Assembly: GCF_007992215.1 (NCBI RefSeq)
Contig: NZ_BJZV01000004.1
Coordinates: 62,001-126,000 of the forward strand
DNA from: Methylobacterium gnaphalii
GTDB taxonomy: Bacteria > Pseudomonadota > Alphaproteobacteria > Rhizobiales > Beijerinckiaceae
Length of the DNA: 64,000 nucleotides
Direction: 5' to 3'
Under the pieces are notes generated by a model. The model was not told where the DNA came from, made no database searches, and saw only the letters and a list, made by a program, of their open reading frames with translations. Positions 17,777-28,310 of the stretch are shown one piece after another (position 1 is the first letter of the stretch; every line of letters begins with the position of its first letter). A program made the position numbers and the translations under genes.

Positions 17777-19102
17777 TCAGGCCGGCGGCGTCCCGTTCGC
17801 TTCGAGAACGGCCCCCGCAAGATAGAGCGAGCCGCAGATCAGCACGCGGGGCGGTTGCTCGAAGGGGAAGTTGGAGAGGCCTAGCAAGGCGGCTTCGGTG
17901 CCCCCTGCTACGCGCGTCGATAGTCCGACGGATTCGGCGATCTGCGCGACCTCTTCGGCCGGACGAGCTGCGATCTGGCCGGGAATCGGTACGGCGACGA
18001 GCGTGCGCGCGAGCCCGACGAAGTTCTTCAGGAAACCCTCGGCATCCTTGGTGCCGAGCAGTCCCACCACCAGCACGAGGGGCACGTTGCTGCGCTCGGA
18101 CAGGTCGGCCATGGCAGCAGCGAGGATGCGGCCGCCATCGGCATTGTGGCCGCCGTCGAGCCAGAGCTCCGCATCCTTCGGCATCATGTCGGCGAGTCGC
18201 CCACGAGTGAGTCGTTGCAACCGGCCCGGCCAGTCGACGTTGCGCAGGCCGGCCTCGTAGGCGGACGTGCCGAGGTCGCCGAATCCTGCCGCGCGCAGCG
18301 CTGTGATCGCGGTCCCGGCATTCACGAGCTGATGGCGCCCGGTCAGTCGCGGCAGCGGCAGGTCGAACAGCTCGGCCTCGTCCTGGTAGACAAAGCGGCC
18401 GCTCTCCTGGTGGACCGAGAAATCCTGGTTGCCGACGAGAATCGGCGTGGCGCCGACCCGTTCGGCCTGGCGGCACAGCACCGCATCAGCCTCGGCATAA
18501 TCCTGGGCGGCGATGACGGCGGGACAGCCGCGCTTGAAGATGCCGGCTTTCTCGGTCGCCACCAGTTCAAGGGTGTCGCCGAGATACTCAGCATGGTCGC
18601 GCCCGATCGGCGTCACTACGGCGCAGGCGGGCTGCGCGATCACGTTCGTGGCATCGACCCGGCCGCCGAGGCCGACTTCGAGCAACAGCACGTCCGCCGG
18701 GGCTTCGGAGAAGAGCAGCAGCGCCGCGGCGGTGGTAATCTCGAACACCGTGATCGGATCGCCGGCATTGGCGGCCTCGCAGCGGGCGAAGGCCTCGGCG
18801 AGGCGCTCCTCGGGCACGAAGGTGCCCCCGCCGATGCCGCCGATCCGGATGCGCTCATGGAAGCGCACGAGATGGGGCGAGGTGTAGACGTGGGCGGCCA
18901 GACCCCCGGCTTCGAGAATCGCCCGCATGAAGGCGATGGTCGAGCCCTTGCCGTTGGTGCCGGCGACGTGGATCACCGGCGGCAGGCGTCGTTCCGGGTG
19001 GTTCAGCTTCGCGAGAAGGTTCTCGATCCGCCCGAGCGACAGGTCGATCGTGCGCGGATGAAGGGCGAGGAAGCGCCCCATCAGGGCGTCTGATGAATCC
19101 AT
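17777..19102 (-). CDS. folC: Bifunctional dihydrofolate synthase / folylpolyglutamate synthase
   Basis: Adds glutamate to dihydropteroate and then extends the polyglutamate tail of folates; Mur-ligase fold. 441 residues. The P-loop VAGTNGKGST (about 46-55), the TSPHLVRFHERIRI block, the FEITTAAALLLF helix, LEVGLGGRVDATN, the Mg-binding IGRDHAEYLG and the C-terminal LDGGHNADGG are all in order. It follows accD by 45 bases on the same strand, the usual accD-folC pairing in this group. Confidence 0.96.
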   Translation of the reverse strand: MDSSDALMGRFLALHPRTIDLSLGRIENLLAKLNHPERRLPPVIHVAGTNGKGSTIAFMRAILEAGGLAAHVYTSPHLVRFHERIRIGGIGGGTFVPEERLAEAFARCEAANAGDPITVFEITTAAALLLFSEAPADVLLLEVGLGGRVDATNVIAQPACAVVTPIGRDHAEYLGDTLELVATEKAGIFKRGCPAVIAAQDYAEADAVLCRQAERVGATPILVGNQDFSVHQESGRFVYQDEAELFDLPLPRLTGRHQLVNAGTAITALRAAGFGDLGTSAYEAGLRNVDWPGRLQRLTRGRLADMMPKDAELWLDGGHNADGGRILAAAMADLSERSNVPLVLVVGLLGTKDAEGFLKNFVGLARTLVAVPIPGQIAARPAEEVAQIAESVGLSTRVAGGTEAALLGLSNFPFEQPPRVLICGSLYLAGAVLEANGTPPA

Positions 19103-19147
19103 GTCTCGCTGATCGCGGTCTTCTTGATCGGTTCGATGGCCGGCGGG

Positions 19148-20026
19148 TCAGGCGGCCTTGGCGGTGGGCACGTTCAGGAGCAGACCGCAGAGCCGTGCGA
19201 TCGTCTCCTTGAGATCCTTGCGATGCACGACCTGGTCGACCATGCCGTGCTCGCGCAGGTATTCCGAACGCTGGAAGCCGTCGGGCAGCTTTTCACGGAT
19301 GGTCTGCTCGATCACACGGGGGCCGGCAAAGCAGATCAGCGCGCCCGGCTCGGCGAGATGCACGTCGCCGAGCATCGCGTAGGAGGCGGTGACGCCGCCG
19401 GTGGTGGGGTTGGTGAGCACCACAATGTAGGGGAGCTTGGCCGCATTGAGCCGGCGCACGGCGACGGTGGTGCGCGGCATTTGCATCAGCGAGAGGATAC
19501 CCTCCTGCATGCGCGCGCCGCCAGAGGCCGAGAACAGCACGTAGGGCGTCCGCTTTTCCAAAGCCGTCTCGGCGCCGCGCACGAAAGCCTCCCCGGCCGC
19601 CATCCCGAGCGAGCCGGCCATGAAGGCGAATTCCTGCACCGCGATCGTCGTCGGTAGGCCGTTGACCCGGCCGAACCCGATCTTGAAGGCGTCCGGCATG
19701 CCGGTCTTGGCGCGGGCTTCCTTGAGGCGGTCGACGTATTTCTTCTCGTCGCGGAACTTGAGCGGGTCGGTGGCCACCTCGGGAAGCGGCACGTCGATCC
19801 AGGTGCCCTCGTCGAACATCGTCTTCAGGCGCACCTGGGCGCTCATCTTGAGATGATGCTCGGAGCCGGGGATCACCCAGAGGTTCTGCTCGACCTCCTT
19901 GTGGAAGACCATCTGCCCCGTGTCGGGGCACTTGATCCAGAGGTTCTCCGGGGTCTCGCGCTTGTTGAAGAGCGTCTTGATTCTCGGCCGAACGACCTCC
20001 GAGATCCAGTTCATCGGTTCGACCAT
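19148..20026 (-). CDS. accD: Acetyl-CoA carboxylase carboxyltransferase subunit beta
   Basis: With AccA it transfers the carboxyl group from biotin to acetyl-CoA, making malonyl-CoA. 292 residues; the first ATG is favoured by an AGGGA eight bases upstream, although MNWISE four codons in is the customary start. Crotonase-fold signatures are [41 protein letters not shown], and [11 protein letters not shown]. The N-terminal zinc ribbon of the E. coli enzyme is degenerate: only Cys33 (IKCPDTG) remains and the other pair is VIPGSEHH. This loss is, as I recall, common in the Hyphomicrobiales. Confidence 0.96.
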   Translation of the reverse strand: MVEPMNWISEVVRPRIKTLFNKRETPENLWIKCPDTGQMVFHKEVEQNLWVIPGSEHHLKMSAQVRLKTMFDEGTWIDVPLPEVATDPLKFRDEKKYVDRLKEARAKTGMPDAFKIGFGRVNGLPTTIAVQEFAFMAGSLGMAAGEAFVRGAETALEKRTPYVLFSASGGARMQEGILSLMQMPRTTVAVRRLNAAKLPYIVVLTNPTTGGVTASYAMLGDVHLAEPGALICFAGPRVIEQTIREKLPDGFQRSEYLREHGMVDQVVHRKDLKETIARLCGLLLNVPTAKAA

Positions 20027-20158
20027 GCGAACGTCCCTGCCGCGAAACGACGGATATCGAGCCGGACTGCCTCACCGGGCGATCGGCTCATCGGCGAGCG
20101 CTTTATCCCAGATCCTGTCGCGGCGAAACGGATCGCGTGCGCCGCGGCTGGCCAGTCG

Positions 20159-21121
20159 TCATTCGGCGATGGCCGCGGCACCACTGTCGGGATTGACGCC
20201 GTCGACGGCCGCGGGCTTCCGGCGCACCGGCCGTGGCGCGACGCTCGCCGTCGGTGCGGTCACGCCCAGCCGGGTAGCGAGCGAGATCGCGCGGGCCTCC
20301 GTGTAGCGCAGATGGCAGAAGCCATGCGCGCCCTCACGAGCATAGGTCCGGCAGATCTCCTCGCGGTCGGACGAGAAGGCGGCCTGCTCCTGGACGATGG
20401 GGCGCACGTCCTGCCCGCGCACGCGCTGAGTCATGATCTTGTAATTGTCGTAGACGGCGCGGTCGGCGGTGCCGCGGGCGCTGTCGAACTCGCCCGAGCG
20501 CGCGATCAGGCTGGCGGCGGGCGGCCCCCACAGACCCTTCGGCGTGGTGGCGCAATCCGCGGCGGAGAAGGTGCAGATCGCGCTGCCGCCGAGCGGCGTC
20601 GCGAGCACACTGCCGTCGAGTATCTCGAAGCGGAGAGGGCATTCGGCTGCGGCCGCCTCGAACCGCGTGACGCCCTCGGGCTTGCCGGAGGAGGTCAGGG
20701 CGACTGGCGCGCCGGCGCTGAGCTTCACCGTGCAACTCTCGGTCGGTTGCGAGATCTTGGTGCCCGGCAGCGTCACCTTGGCGGTGACGCCCGTGCCCGC
20801 ACGTTCGAGCTTCAAGCCACCGGTCAGACCGTTGAGCATGAGATCCTGTCCGAAGACGTTGTCCTCGACCGGCGTCCGAAGCACCACCGGCTGGCGCGGC
20901 GGCGGTGGGGCCGTGGGCTTGGCCTCCTGGGACGGATCGACCGGCCCGGGCGCACCCGGGACCGGCTCGGCAGGGACGGGCTGGCGCGGCACGGGCGGCC
21001 TTGCCGCGCGCCCGATTCCGAACAACTCCTCGAAGAAGTTCTGCGCGCTCGCCGGTCCGGGCACGAGTGCCGCCGGTAGCGCGAGAGCCGAGAGGACGAG
21101 GAGGGTGCGGGGGAGGCTCAT
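20159..21121 (-). CDS. Secreted proline-linker protein with a LprI-like C-terminal region
   Basis: 320 residues. A signal peptide (LLVLSALALPAALVPGPASA) is followed by NFFEELFGIG, a long Pro-rich linker to about residue 80, a beta-rich middle with four cysteines, and a helical C-terminal region. The latter (Tyr-Asp-Asn-Tyr, then QEQAAFSSDREEICRTYA and GFCHLRYTEARAISLATRL) resembles the LprI-type domain pattern of Gln-Trp-like helix plus paired cysteines. The family is not firmly recognised. It is divergent from dnaK, 406 bases away. Confidence 0.6.
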   Translation of the reverse strand: MSLPRTLLVLSALALPAALVPGPASAQNFFEELFGIGRAARPPVPRQPVPAEPVPGAPGPVDPSQEAKPTAPPPPRQPVVLRTPVEDNVFGQDLMLNGLTGGLKLERAGTGVTAKVTLPGTKISQPTESCTVKLSAGAPVALTSSGKPEGVTRFEAAAAECPLRFEILDGSVLATPLGGSAICTFSAADCATTPKGLWGPPAASLIARSGEFDSARGTADRAVYDNYKIMTQRVRGQDVRPIVQEQAAFSSDREEICRTYAREGAHGFCHLRYTEARAISLATRLGVTAPTASVAPRPVRRKPAAVDGVNPDSGAAAIAE

Positions 21122-21527
21122 GACAACTCTCGCCCGTGGAGCGGGGTCGGCGCCCGCGGCGATGCCGGCTTCGCTGCGGGTGCGAGGACATCGTGAGGGC
21201 AGGATGGGCCACGCTCTAGCATGAGACCCGTGGCAGGGACGTGGCAGGCCCGTAACATTTCGGGGGCAGAACGGCGAATCGGGTTGCCGATTCCTCGACC
21301 GTCACGGGTTCGCGGCCGACTTGGCGGGTCGTCTTGCGGCTCCGCAACCACATTCTTATATCCGGCGAGGCACGGCGAGGGGGCCGATCCGACCGGGTTA
21401 CGGTGTGGACCCTCCCCCTAGTCCGTTTCCACGCTTTCAGTTTTGCACCGCCATTAAACCCAGCCATGGGCCGAGCTGCTTCGGGGCTCGGCGGTCTGCT
21501 TGAACAGAGAACCAGAGGGATCCCACC
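21122..21527. other. dnaK upstream region
   Basis: 406 bases between the divergent secreted-protein gene and dnaK. It contains the RpoH-type promoter at 21333-21361 and a leader of about 160 bases. No CIRCE element (TTAGCACTC-N9-GAGTGCTAA) is visible, so control is by sigma-32 rather than HrcA. Confidence 0.6.
21333..21361 (+). promoter_or_regulatory. RpoH (sigma-32) heat-shock promoter of dnaK
   Basis: CTTG (21333-21336), an 18-base spacer and CTTATAT (21355-21361) fit the alphaproteobacterial RpoH consensus CTTG-N17/18-CYTATNT. An rpoH gene is encoded later in this window (50942-51814). Confidence 0.75.
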
Positions 21528-23444
<1,917 letters not shown>

Positions 23445-23463
23445 TCTCAGGCGTCGCGACGAT

Positions 23464-23485
23464 GGGGCCGGAGCGATCCGGCCCC
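23464..23485 (+). terminator. GC-rich hairpin after dnaK, possible partial terminator
   Basis: Perfect 8-bp stem GGGGCCGG/CCGGCCCC with the loop AGCGAT, twenty bases after the dnaK stop. No U-tract follows directly (GATACGTTCTGT), so it may attenuate or protect the dnaK 3' end rather than stop transcription completely. Confidence 0.4.
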
Positions 23486-23529
23486 GATACGTTCTGTCGG
23501 TCTTTTGTGCAGTGACGGTATGAGGACGT

Positions 23530-23560
23530 CTTGATCCCCGGGCATCCCTCGGGGATCAAG
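23530..23560 (+). promoter_or_regulatory. Perfect 11-bp hairpin ahead of dnaJ
   Basis: CTTGATCCCCG (23530-23540), a nine-base loop and CGGGGATCAAG (23550-23560). It ends 25 bases before the dnaJ start, leaving the GAGGA ribosome site (about 23575) outside the stem. Together with the previous hairpin it marks the dnaK-dnaJ junction as a likely attenuation or processing site. Confidence 0.5.
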
Positions 23561-23585
23561 CATGTCGAGGGTTTCGAGGACGGGC

Positions 23586-24737
23586 ATGTCGAAGCGGGAC
23601 TACTACGAGGTTCTTGGTGTCACGAAGACGGCGACCGAGACCGAGCTGAAGGTCGCCTTCCGCAAGCTCGCCATGGTCCACCATCCGGACCGCAATCCCG
23701 GCGACAAGGAAGCCGAAATCAAGTTCAAGGAGGTCAACGAGGCCTATCAGTGCCTCTCCGACAGCCAGAAGCGCGCGGCCTATGACCGCTTCGGCCATGC
23801 CGCTTTCAGTCAGGGCGGAGGTGGCCCTGGGTTCGGCAACGAGTTCGGCGACTTCATGTCAGACATCTTCGAGAACTTCTTCGGGGATGCGCAGGCCGGG
23901 CGCGGCGGTGGCGCCCGCGGGCGCGGCGGCGCGCCGGGTCGCGAGCGCGGCGCGGATCTGCGCTACAATCTTGAAATCACGCTCGAGGAGGCCTTCTCGG
24001 GCAAGACCGAGACGATCAAGATTCCGACTTCCATCGCCTGTGAGACCTGCTCCGGCACGGGCGCCAAGCCGGGCTCCAAGGCCAGGACCTGCCAGACCTG
24101 CGCCGGTTACGGACGGGTTCGTGCGGCGCAAGGTTTCTTCGCCATCGAACGCACCTGCCCGAACTGCCACGGCCGCGGCGAGGTGATCGACGATCCCTGC
24201 TCGGCCTGCTCAGGGGCAGGCCGCGTCGAGCGCGAGCGCAGCCTCTCGATCAACGTGCCGGCCGGCGTCGACGACGGCTTGCGCATCCGGCTTGCCGGCG
24301 AGGGCGAGAGCGGGTTGCGCGGCGGCCCCTCGGGTGACCTCTACGTGTTCCTTTCGATCGCGCCGCATCAGTTCTTCCAGCGTGACGGTGCCGACCTGTT
24401 CTGCCGCGTGCCGATCTCGATGGTCACGGCCGCGCTCTCGGGCGAGATCACCGTGCCGGTGATCGACGGCGGCCAGACGCAGGTCCGCATCCCGGCCGGG
24501 ACTCAGGCCGGCAAGCAGTTCCGCATCAAGGGCAAGGGCATGCCGGTGCTGCGCTCGCGCGAGGTCGGTGACCTCTACATCCAGGTCTCTGTCGAGACGC
24601 CGCAGAACCTGACCAAGCGCCAGCGCGAGTTGCTCCAGGAATTCGATCAGTCGGCCTCGGCCGAGAACCACCCTGAGAGCGCCGGTTTCTTCTCGAAGGT
24701 GAAGGATTTCTTCGTCAGCGGGACGATGCGCCAGTGA
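23586..24737 (+). CDS. dnaJ: Chaperone protein DnaJ (Hsp40, class A)
   Basis: 383 residues from the ATG at 23586 ([12 protein letters not shown]); an in-frame ATG at 23562 lies directly against the upstream hairpin and would add eight non-conserved residues. Order of domains: J domain with HHPDRNPGD, Gly/Phe-rich linker, zinc-binding domain with four CxxCxGxG repeats ([32 protein letters not shown]), then the two C-terminal substrate-binding beta domains. It stimulates DnaK ATPase and delivers clients. Confidence 0.98.
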   Translation: MSKRDYYEVLGVTKTATETELKVAFRKLAMVHHPDRNPGDKEAEIKFKEVNEAYQCLSDSQKRAAYDRFGHAAFSQGGGGPGFGNEFGDFMSDIFENFFGDAQAGRGGGARGRGGAPGRERGADLRYNLEITLEEAFSGKTETIKIPTSIACETCSGTGAKPGSKARTCQTCAGYGRVRAAQGFFAIERTCPNCHGRGEVIDDPCSACSGAGRVERERSLSINVPAGVDDGLRIRLAGEGESGLRGGPSGDLYVFLSIAPHQFFQRDGADLFCRVPISMVTAALSGEITVPVIDGGQTQVRIPAGTQAGKQFRIKGKGMPVLRSREVGDLYIQVSVETPQNLTKRQRELLQEFDQSASAENHPESAGFFSKVKDFFVSGTMRQ

Positions 24738-24842
24738 TCGCCGATCGCGGGATCAAATGCGGCACATTTCCTGTTATGGCTGTGGCGGCAGGTCGCACCG
24801 GGTCGCGATTTGCTGGCAGCAAGCCTCACAGCGGTTGCTGGC

Positions 24843-24872
24843 TTGACTGTGTGAAGCCTTTCATCGTCTAGC
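24843..24872 (+). promoter_or_regulatory. Putative housekeeping promoter of the PmtA-like gene
   Basis: TTGACT (24843-24848), an 18-base spacer, TCTAGC (24867-24872). Predicts transcription starting near 24879, just ahead of the possible TTG start at 24908. Confidence 0.4.
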
Positions 24873-24907
24873 CTTTTCGCCCAACTCCGACCCGAGGGTC
24901 TCAGCTC

Positions 24908-25555
24908 TTGCCGCCGCTACGCCGTCCCAGCGCCAAAGCCGTCGCCGTGTCCAGCAGCATCAAGCGTTCACCGGCCGAACGGCGAGAGGCCTTCGAGGAC
25001 GATGCTCGCTTTCTCCGCTCCTGGTTCGAGCGTCCCCTCGTCACCGGTTCGGTGACGCCTTCGGGGAAGATGCTCGCCCGGACAATGGCCTCCTACGTCG
25101 ATCCCCGCATAAGCGGTCCGGTGATCGAACTCGGTCCCGGCACCGGCCCGGTGACCGAGGCCCTCATCCGCCGCGGCATTGAGCAGGAGCGGCTGATCCT
25201 GGTGGAGTTCAATCCGGCGTTCTGCGAGCTGCTGCGTGGCCGTTTCCCGCGCGCGACCGTGCTGCAGGGGGACGCCTACCGCATCCGCGATACGCTCAAG
25301 GGATTGGTCGAGATGCCCTGCGCGGCGACGATCTCCAGCCTGCCGCTCTTCACCAAGCCGATGGAGCAGCGCATGAACCTGCTCCAGAACGCGCACGACC
25401 TGATGCATCCCGGCGCACCCTTCGTTCAGTTCACCTACGCCGTCGTGCCGCCGATTCCAGCGAAGTGCGAGGCGGGCAGCTACACCGCGAGCCGTTCCAA
25501 CAAGGTCTGGCTCAACCTGCCCCCAGCGCGGGTATGGGTCTACCGCCGGCCCTGA
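24908..25555 (+). CDS. Phospholipid N-methyltransferase (PmtA-like) SAM-dependent methyltransferase
   Basis: 215 residues (TTG start at 24908; a GTG at 24947 is an equally possible start and would begin SSSIKRSPAE). Class I SAM motif I is VIELGPGTGPVTEAL, motif II LILVEFNPAFCELL and motif III region ATVLQGDAYRI, followed by the product-binding SSLPLFTKPMEQRMNLL. This ordering, together with the amphipathic N-terminal helix ARFLRSWFERPLVTGSVTPS, is that of the rhizobial PmtA family, which methylates phosphatidylethanolamine three times to phosphatidylcholine. The exact lipid substrate is inferred. Confidence 0.78.
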   Translation: MPPLRRPSAKAVAVSSSIKRSPAERREAFEDDARFLRSWFERPLVTGSVTPSGKMLARTMASYVDPRISGPVIELGPGTGPVTEALIRRGIEQERLILVEFNPAFCELLRGRFPRATVLQGDAYRIRDTLKGLVEMPCAATISSLPLFTKPMEQRMNLLQNAHDLMHPGAPFVQFTYAVVPPIPAKCEAGSYTASRSNKVWLNLPPARVWVYRRP

Positions 25556-25914
25556 CGCTCCATTCCCGCGTATCCCCTCTAACCGCACGCGATGAGAGGG
25601 CCGCGCGCACCTCATCGTGCAAGCAGCGAGCTCAGGCAGAGCCGACGCGGTGTTGAGGGGCTGCCGCCAGATCAGGCACATCCTGTAACCCGCATCCCTG
25701 GCTGCCGCCTCGATTGGCCGACGGCCAGGTCGTTAGATCCCTCTCTCCGCAAGTGGCGCAACCAGACTGTTCGCTGGATGGATTGGTGGCTTTGTTCACC
25801 GCTTGCCGCACTTTGTTGCAGTTTGTTGCTTTTCCTCTCACGCCACATTCAGGGCGCGCGCCCTAGATCTTCTCATCCAGGTCGGAATCCCCGGCCCTAG
25901 AGAAGGAGCTCAGC
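25556..25914. other. Intergenic region before the His-rich gene
   Basis: 359 bases, somewhat AT-richer than its surroundings near 25770-25850 where TTTGTTGCAGTTTGTTGC occurs. No gene, tRNA or complete IS end is recognised. It presumably holds the promoter of the His-rich protein gene; an AGAAGGAGCTCAGC ribosome site lies just before the start. Confidence 0.4.
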
Positions 25915-26241
25915 ATGACGAAGGATCGCTCGACCCGGCGAGGGCGTACAGCTCTTGCCGCTGTAGCCGTGATCGCAGGCGGACTCTTCGCAGCCGTGAC
26001 TGGGTCAGCTCAGGCCGCGCCGCTCGCCCCATCCGCGGCCGAGATGGTGGCAGGTGATGCCGGTACGACCGCCGTGCATTGGCGTGGCCATCGTGGCTGG
26101 GGCCATCATCATCACCCCGGTTGGGGGCACCGCCACCACGGCTGGGGACATCGTCACCATCACCATGGCTGGGGTCACCGTCACCACGGCTGGGGCCACC
26201 ACCACCACCACCATGGTTGGGGCCATCGTCACCGCTGGTAG
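25915..26241 (+). CDS. Secreted His/Gly/Trp-repeat protein
   Basis: 108 residues with an excellent ribosome site (AGAAGGAG). A signal peptide (roughly residues 1-35, ending SAQAAP) precedes a short linker and then a 50-residue tract built from near-identical GHRHHGWGH units with intervening runs of four to six histidines. About half of this tract is histidine. Such composition predicts reversible binding of Ni, Cu or Zn in the periplasm or at the surface. The DNA repeat units will be prone to slippage, so copy number may vary between strains. No named family is assigned. Confidence 0.78.
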   Translation: MTKDRSTRRGRTALAAVAVIAGGLFAAVTGSAQAAPLAPSAAEMVAGDAGTTAVHWRGHRGWGHHHHPGWGHRHHGWGHRHHHHGWGHRHHGWGHHHHHHGWGHRHRW

Positions 26242-26247
26242 CGGAGC

Positions 26248-27558
26248 TCAGCTGACGCGTTCGAGGATCGCCTCCCTGATCTCCAGCGCGTCGACTCCTA
26301 CGCGGTAGGCGGCCCTCAGGGCCGCCGCCGCAACCTCTGCGGCGCCTTCGTCGCGGGCATGCACCATCCCAAGCGGGGCCCCCGCGCCGACTGTATCACC
26401 CGGCCGCGCCAGACTTGAAAAGCCGACGGCATGATCGATCCCGTCCTGTGGTCGCGTGCGTCCACCGCCGAGCCTGATCACCGCTAATCCGATTTCCCGA
26501 GTCGCTATGCGCGTGACGATGCCCGGCGCCTCGGGCTCGACCGCCTGGATGACCGGTGCCTTGGGTAGGTGCGCACTCGAAGCCCGCAGCAGATTGCTCG
26601 GGCCTCCGAGACCCGCAATCATGCGCTCGAAACGCTCGGCCGCCTGCCCAGAGTCTAGCGCCCGCTCCAGCCGCTCCGCGCCCTCGGCCACATCCGCCGC
26701 GAGACCGCCAGCCACCAGCATCTCGGCAGCGAGCGCCAGCGTCACCGCGTGGAAGCGCGGCTCCCGGCTTCGACCGGCGAGGTATTCGATCGCATAGGTC
26801 ACCTCGACGGCGTTACCGGCGGCCGAGGCCAGCGGAGCGTCCATGTCGGTGATCAGTGCGACGGTTCGCATCCCCGCGCCGTTGCCGACGCCCACGATGC
26901 TCTCGGCCAGTGCCCGCGCCTCGTCGAGCGTGCCCATGAAGGCGCCCGAACCAGCCTTCACGTCCATGACGAGCCCGTTGAGCCCCGCAGCAAGCTTCTT
27001 GGAAAGGATCGAGGCGGTGATCAGGTCGAGCGACTCTACCGTGCCGGTAATGTCGCGGATCGCGTAGAGACGCTTGTCGGCCGGGGCGAGGTCGCTGGTC
27101 TGACCGATGATCGCGCAGCCCGTTTCCGTGACTGTTTTCCGGAAGGCATCGAGCCCCGGCGTCGCATCGTAGCCGGCAATGCTTTCGAGCTTGTCGAGAG
27201 TGCCACCGGTATGGCCAAGGCCGCGCCCCGAGATCATCGGCACGTAACCGCCGCAGGCCGCGACCATCGGGGCCAGCGCGAGGCTTACCGCATCGCCGAT
27301 GCCCCCTGTGGAGTGCTTGTCGAGGACGGGGCCCGGCAGATCCCAGCGCAGCACGGTGCCCGATTGCGTCATCGCCCGAGTGAGTGTGACCCGCTCGCCG
27401 AGTGACAACCCGCGGAAGAACACGGCCATCGCGAAGGCCGCCGCCTGTCCCTCGGTGACGCTGCCGTCGGTGAGCCCACTGATGAAACCGGCAATCGTCG
27501 CCTCGTCCAGCAGGGCCCCGTCGCGCTTGGCCCGGATGACCTCTTGCGGCAGCTTCAC
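26248..27558 (-). CDS. deoA: Thymidine phosphorylase
   Basis: Phosphorolyses thymidine and deoxyuridine to the base and 2-deoxyribose-1-phosphate. 436 residues from a GTG start at 27558 that overlaps the deoC stop as GTGA. The family signature SGRGLGHTGGTLDKLES is intact, with the phosphate-binding KHSTGGIGDAVS loop, the catalytic AIRDITGTVES block and MDVKAGSGAFM. Last gene of the cdd-punA-deoC-deoA operon and convergent with the His-rich gene (six bases between stops). Confidence 0.97.
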   Translation of the reverse strand: MKLPQEVIRAKRDGALLDEATIAGFISGLTDGSVTEGQAAAFAMAVFFRGLSLGERVTLTRAMTQSGTVLRWDLPGPVLDKHSTGGIGDAVSLALAPMVAACGGYVPMISGRGLGHTGGTLDKLESIAGYDATPGLDAFRKTVTETGCAIIGQTSDLAPADKRLYAIRDITGTVESLDLITASILSKKLAAGLNGLVMDVKAGSGAFMGTLDEARALAESIVGVGNGAGMRTVALITDMDAPLASAAGNAVEVTYAIEYLAGRSREPRFHAVTLALAAEMLVAGGLAADVAEGAERLERALDSGQAAERFERMIAGLGGPSNLLRASSAHLPKAPVIQAVEPEAPGIVTRIATREIGLAVIRLGGGRTRPQDGIDHAVGFSSLARPGDTVGAGAPLGMVHARDEGAAEVAAAALRAAYRVGVDALEIREAILERVS

Positions 27559-28310
27559 GGCGCGGCGTCCCTGGCCCGGACGAGATCGGCGTAGAGGCTG
27601 CTCGCACCGAGCCGCATGGTCCTGGGAGTTGCCCAGGCCGGTCCCATGATCCGGTCGGCGAGGTCGAGATAGGTCGCGGCATCCCCGACGGTCTTGAGGC
27701 CGCCGGAGACCTTGAGGCCGCCGCGGCCGTGACCGTGGATCGCCTGCAGCATGACCTCGGCCGCCTCTGGCGTCGCCGAGACAGCGCTCTTGCCGGTGGA
27801 GGTCTTGATGAAGTCGGCGCCCGCTTCGAGGGCAATCCGGCTCGCCTCGGCGATGGGCTCCGCCGCGGCCAGGATGCCGGTCTCGAGGATGACCTTCAGC
27901 GGCTGGCCGTGGTCGCAGACCTCGCGCACGGCCAGGATCATGTCGCGCACCAGGGCTTTCTCGCCGCGGAGCAGCGCAGCGTAGGGCATGACCAGGTCGA
28001 TCTCCTGCGCTCCGTCGCGCAGGGCCTGGACCGTGTCCTCGATGGCCAGCGCCACATCCTCGCCGCCGGCCGGAAAGTTGATCACGGTCGCCACCGCGAT
28101 CGGGTCGCCGTGCAGTCCGCGCAGGCACTGCCCGACGAATTGCGGCCAAACGCAGACCGCCGCGACGCGGCCCTCCCGTGCCGTGCGGCAGAGCGTATCG
28201 ATGGCGCTCGCCCTGCAGGCATCGCCGAGATCGGTGAGATCGAGGAGCGGGATCGCGCGGCGGGCGTAGCCCGCTTCGTCCTGCGGCGAGAGCATCGGGC
28301 TATCCGTCAT
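27555..28310 (-). CDS. deoC: Deoxyribose-phosphate aldolase
   Basis: Class I aldolase splitting 2-deoxyribose-5-phosphate into glyceraldehyde-3-phosphate and acetaldehyde. 251 residues from the ATG at 28310, which overlaps the punA stop as ATGA. Key blocks: VAAVCVWPQFV, VINFPAGGE, EIDLVMPYAAL, LKVILETG and the Schiff-base lysine in ADFIKTSTGK, followed by LKVSGGLKT and RLGASSLY. It closes deoxynucleoside breakdown into central metabolism; a phosphopentomutase (deoB) is needed but not in the window. Confidence 0.97.
   Translation of the reverse strand: MTDSPMLSPQDEAGYARRAIPLLDLTDLGDACRASAIDTLCRTAREGRVAAVCVWPQFVGQCLRGLHGDPIAVATVINFPAGGEDVALAIEDTVQALRDGAQEIDLVMPYAALLRGEKALVRDMILAVREVCDHGQPLKVILETGILAAAEPIAEASRIALEAGADFIKTSTGKSAVSATPEAAEVMLQAIHGHGRGGLKVSGGLKTVGDAATYLDLADRIMGPAWATPRTMRLGASSLYADLVRARDAAP

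Noticed and set aside
20027..20158. Search for trpFBA, which commonly precede accD-folC
   Set aside because: The genes are not present; accD is preceded by an unrelated secreted-protein gene and dnaK, so the trp genes lie elsewhere.
25770..25850. Possible insertion-sequence remnant with GGCTTTGTTCACC
   Set aside because: No transposase frame, inverted-repeat pair or target duplication is visible; the resemblance to IS ends is too short.
26090..26240. Tandem repeats considered as a CRISPR array
   Set aside because: The repeats are in frame with a secreted His/Gly/Trp protein, are of variable length and have no spacers.
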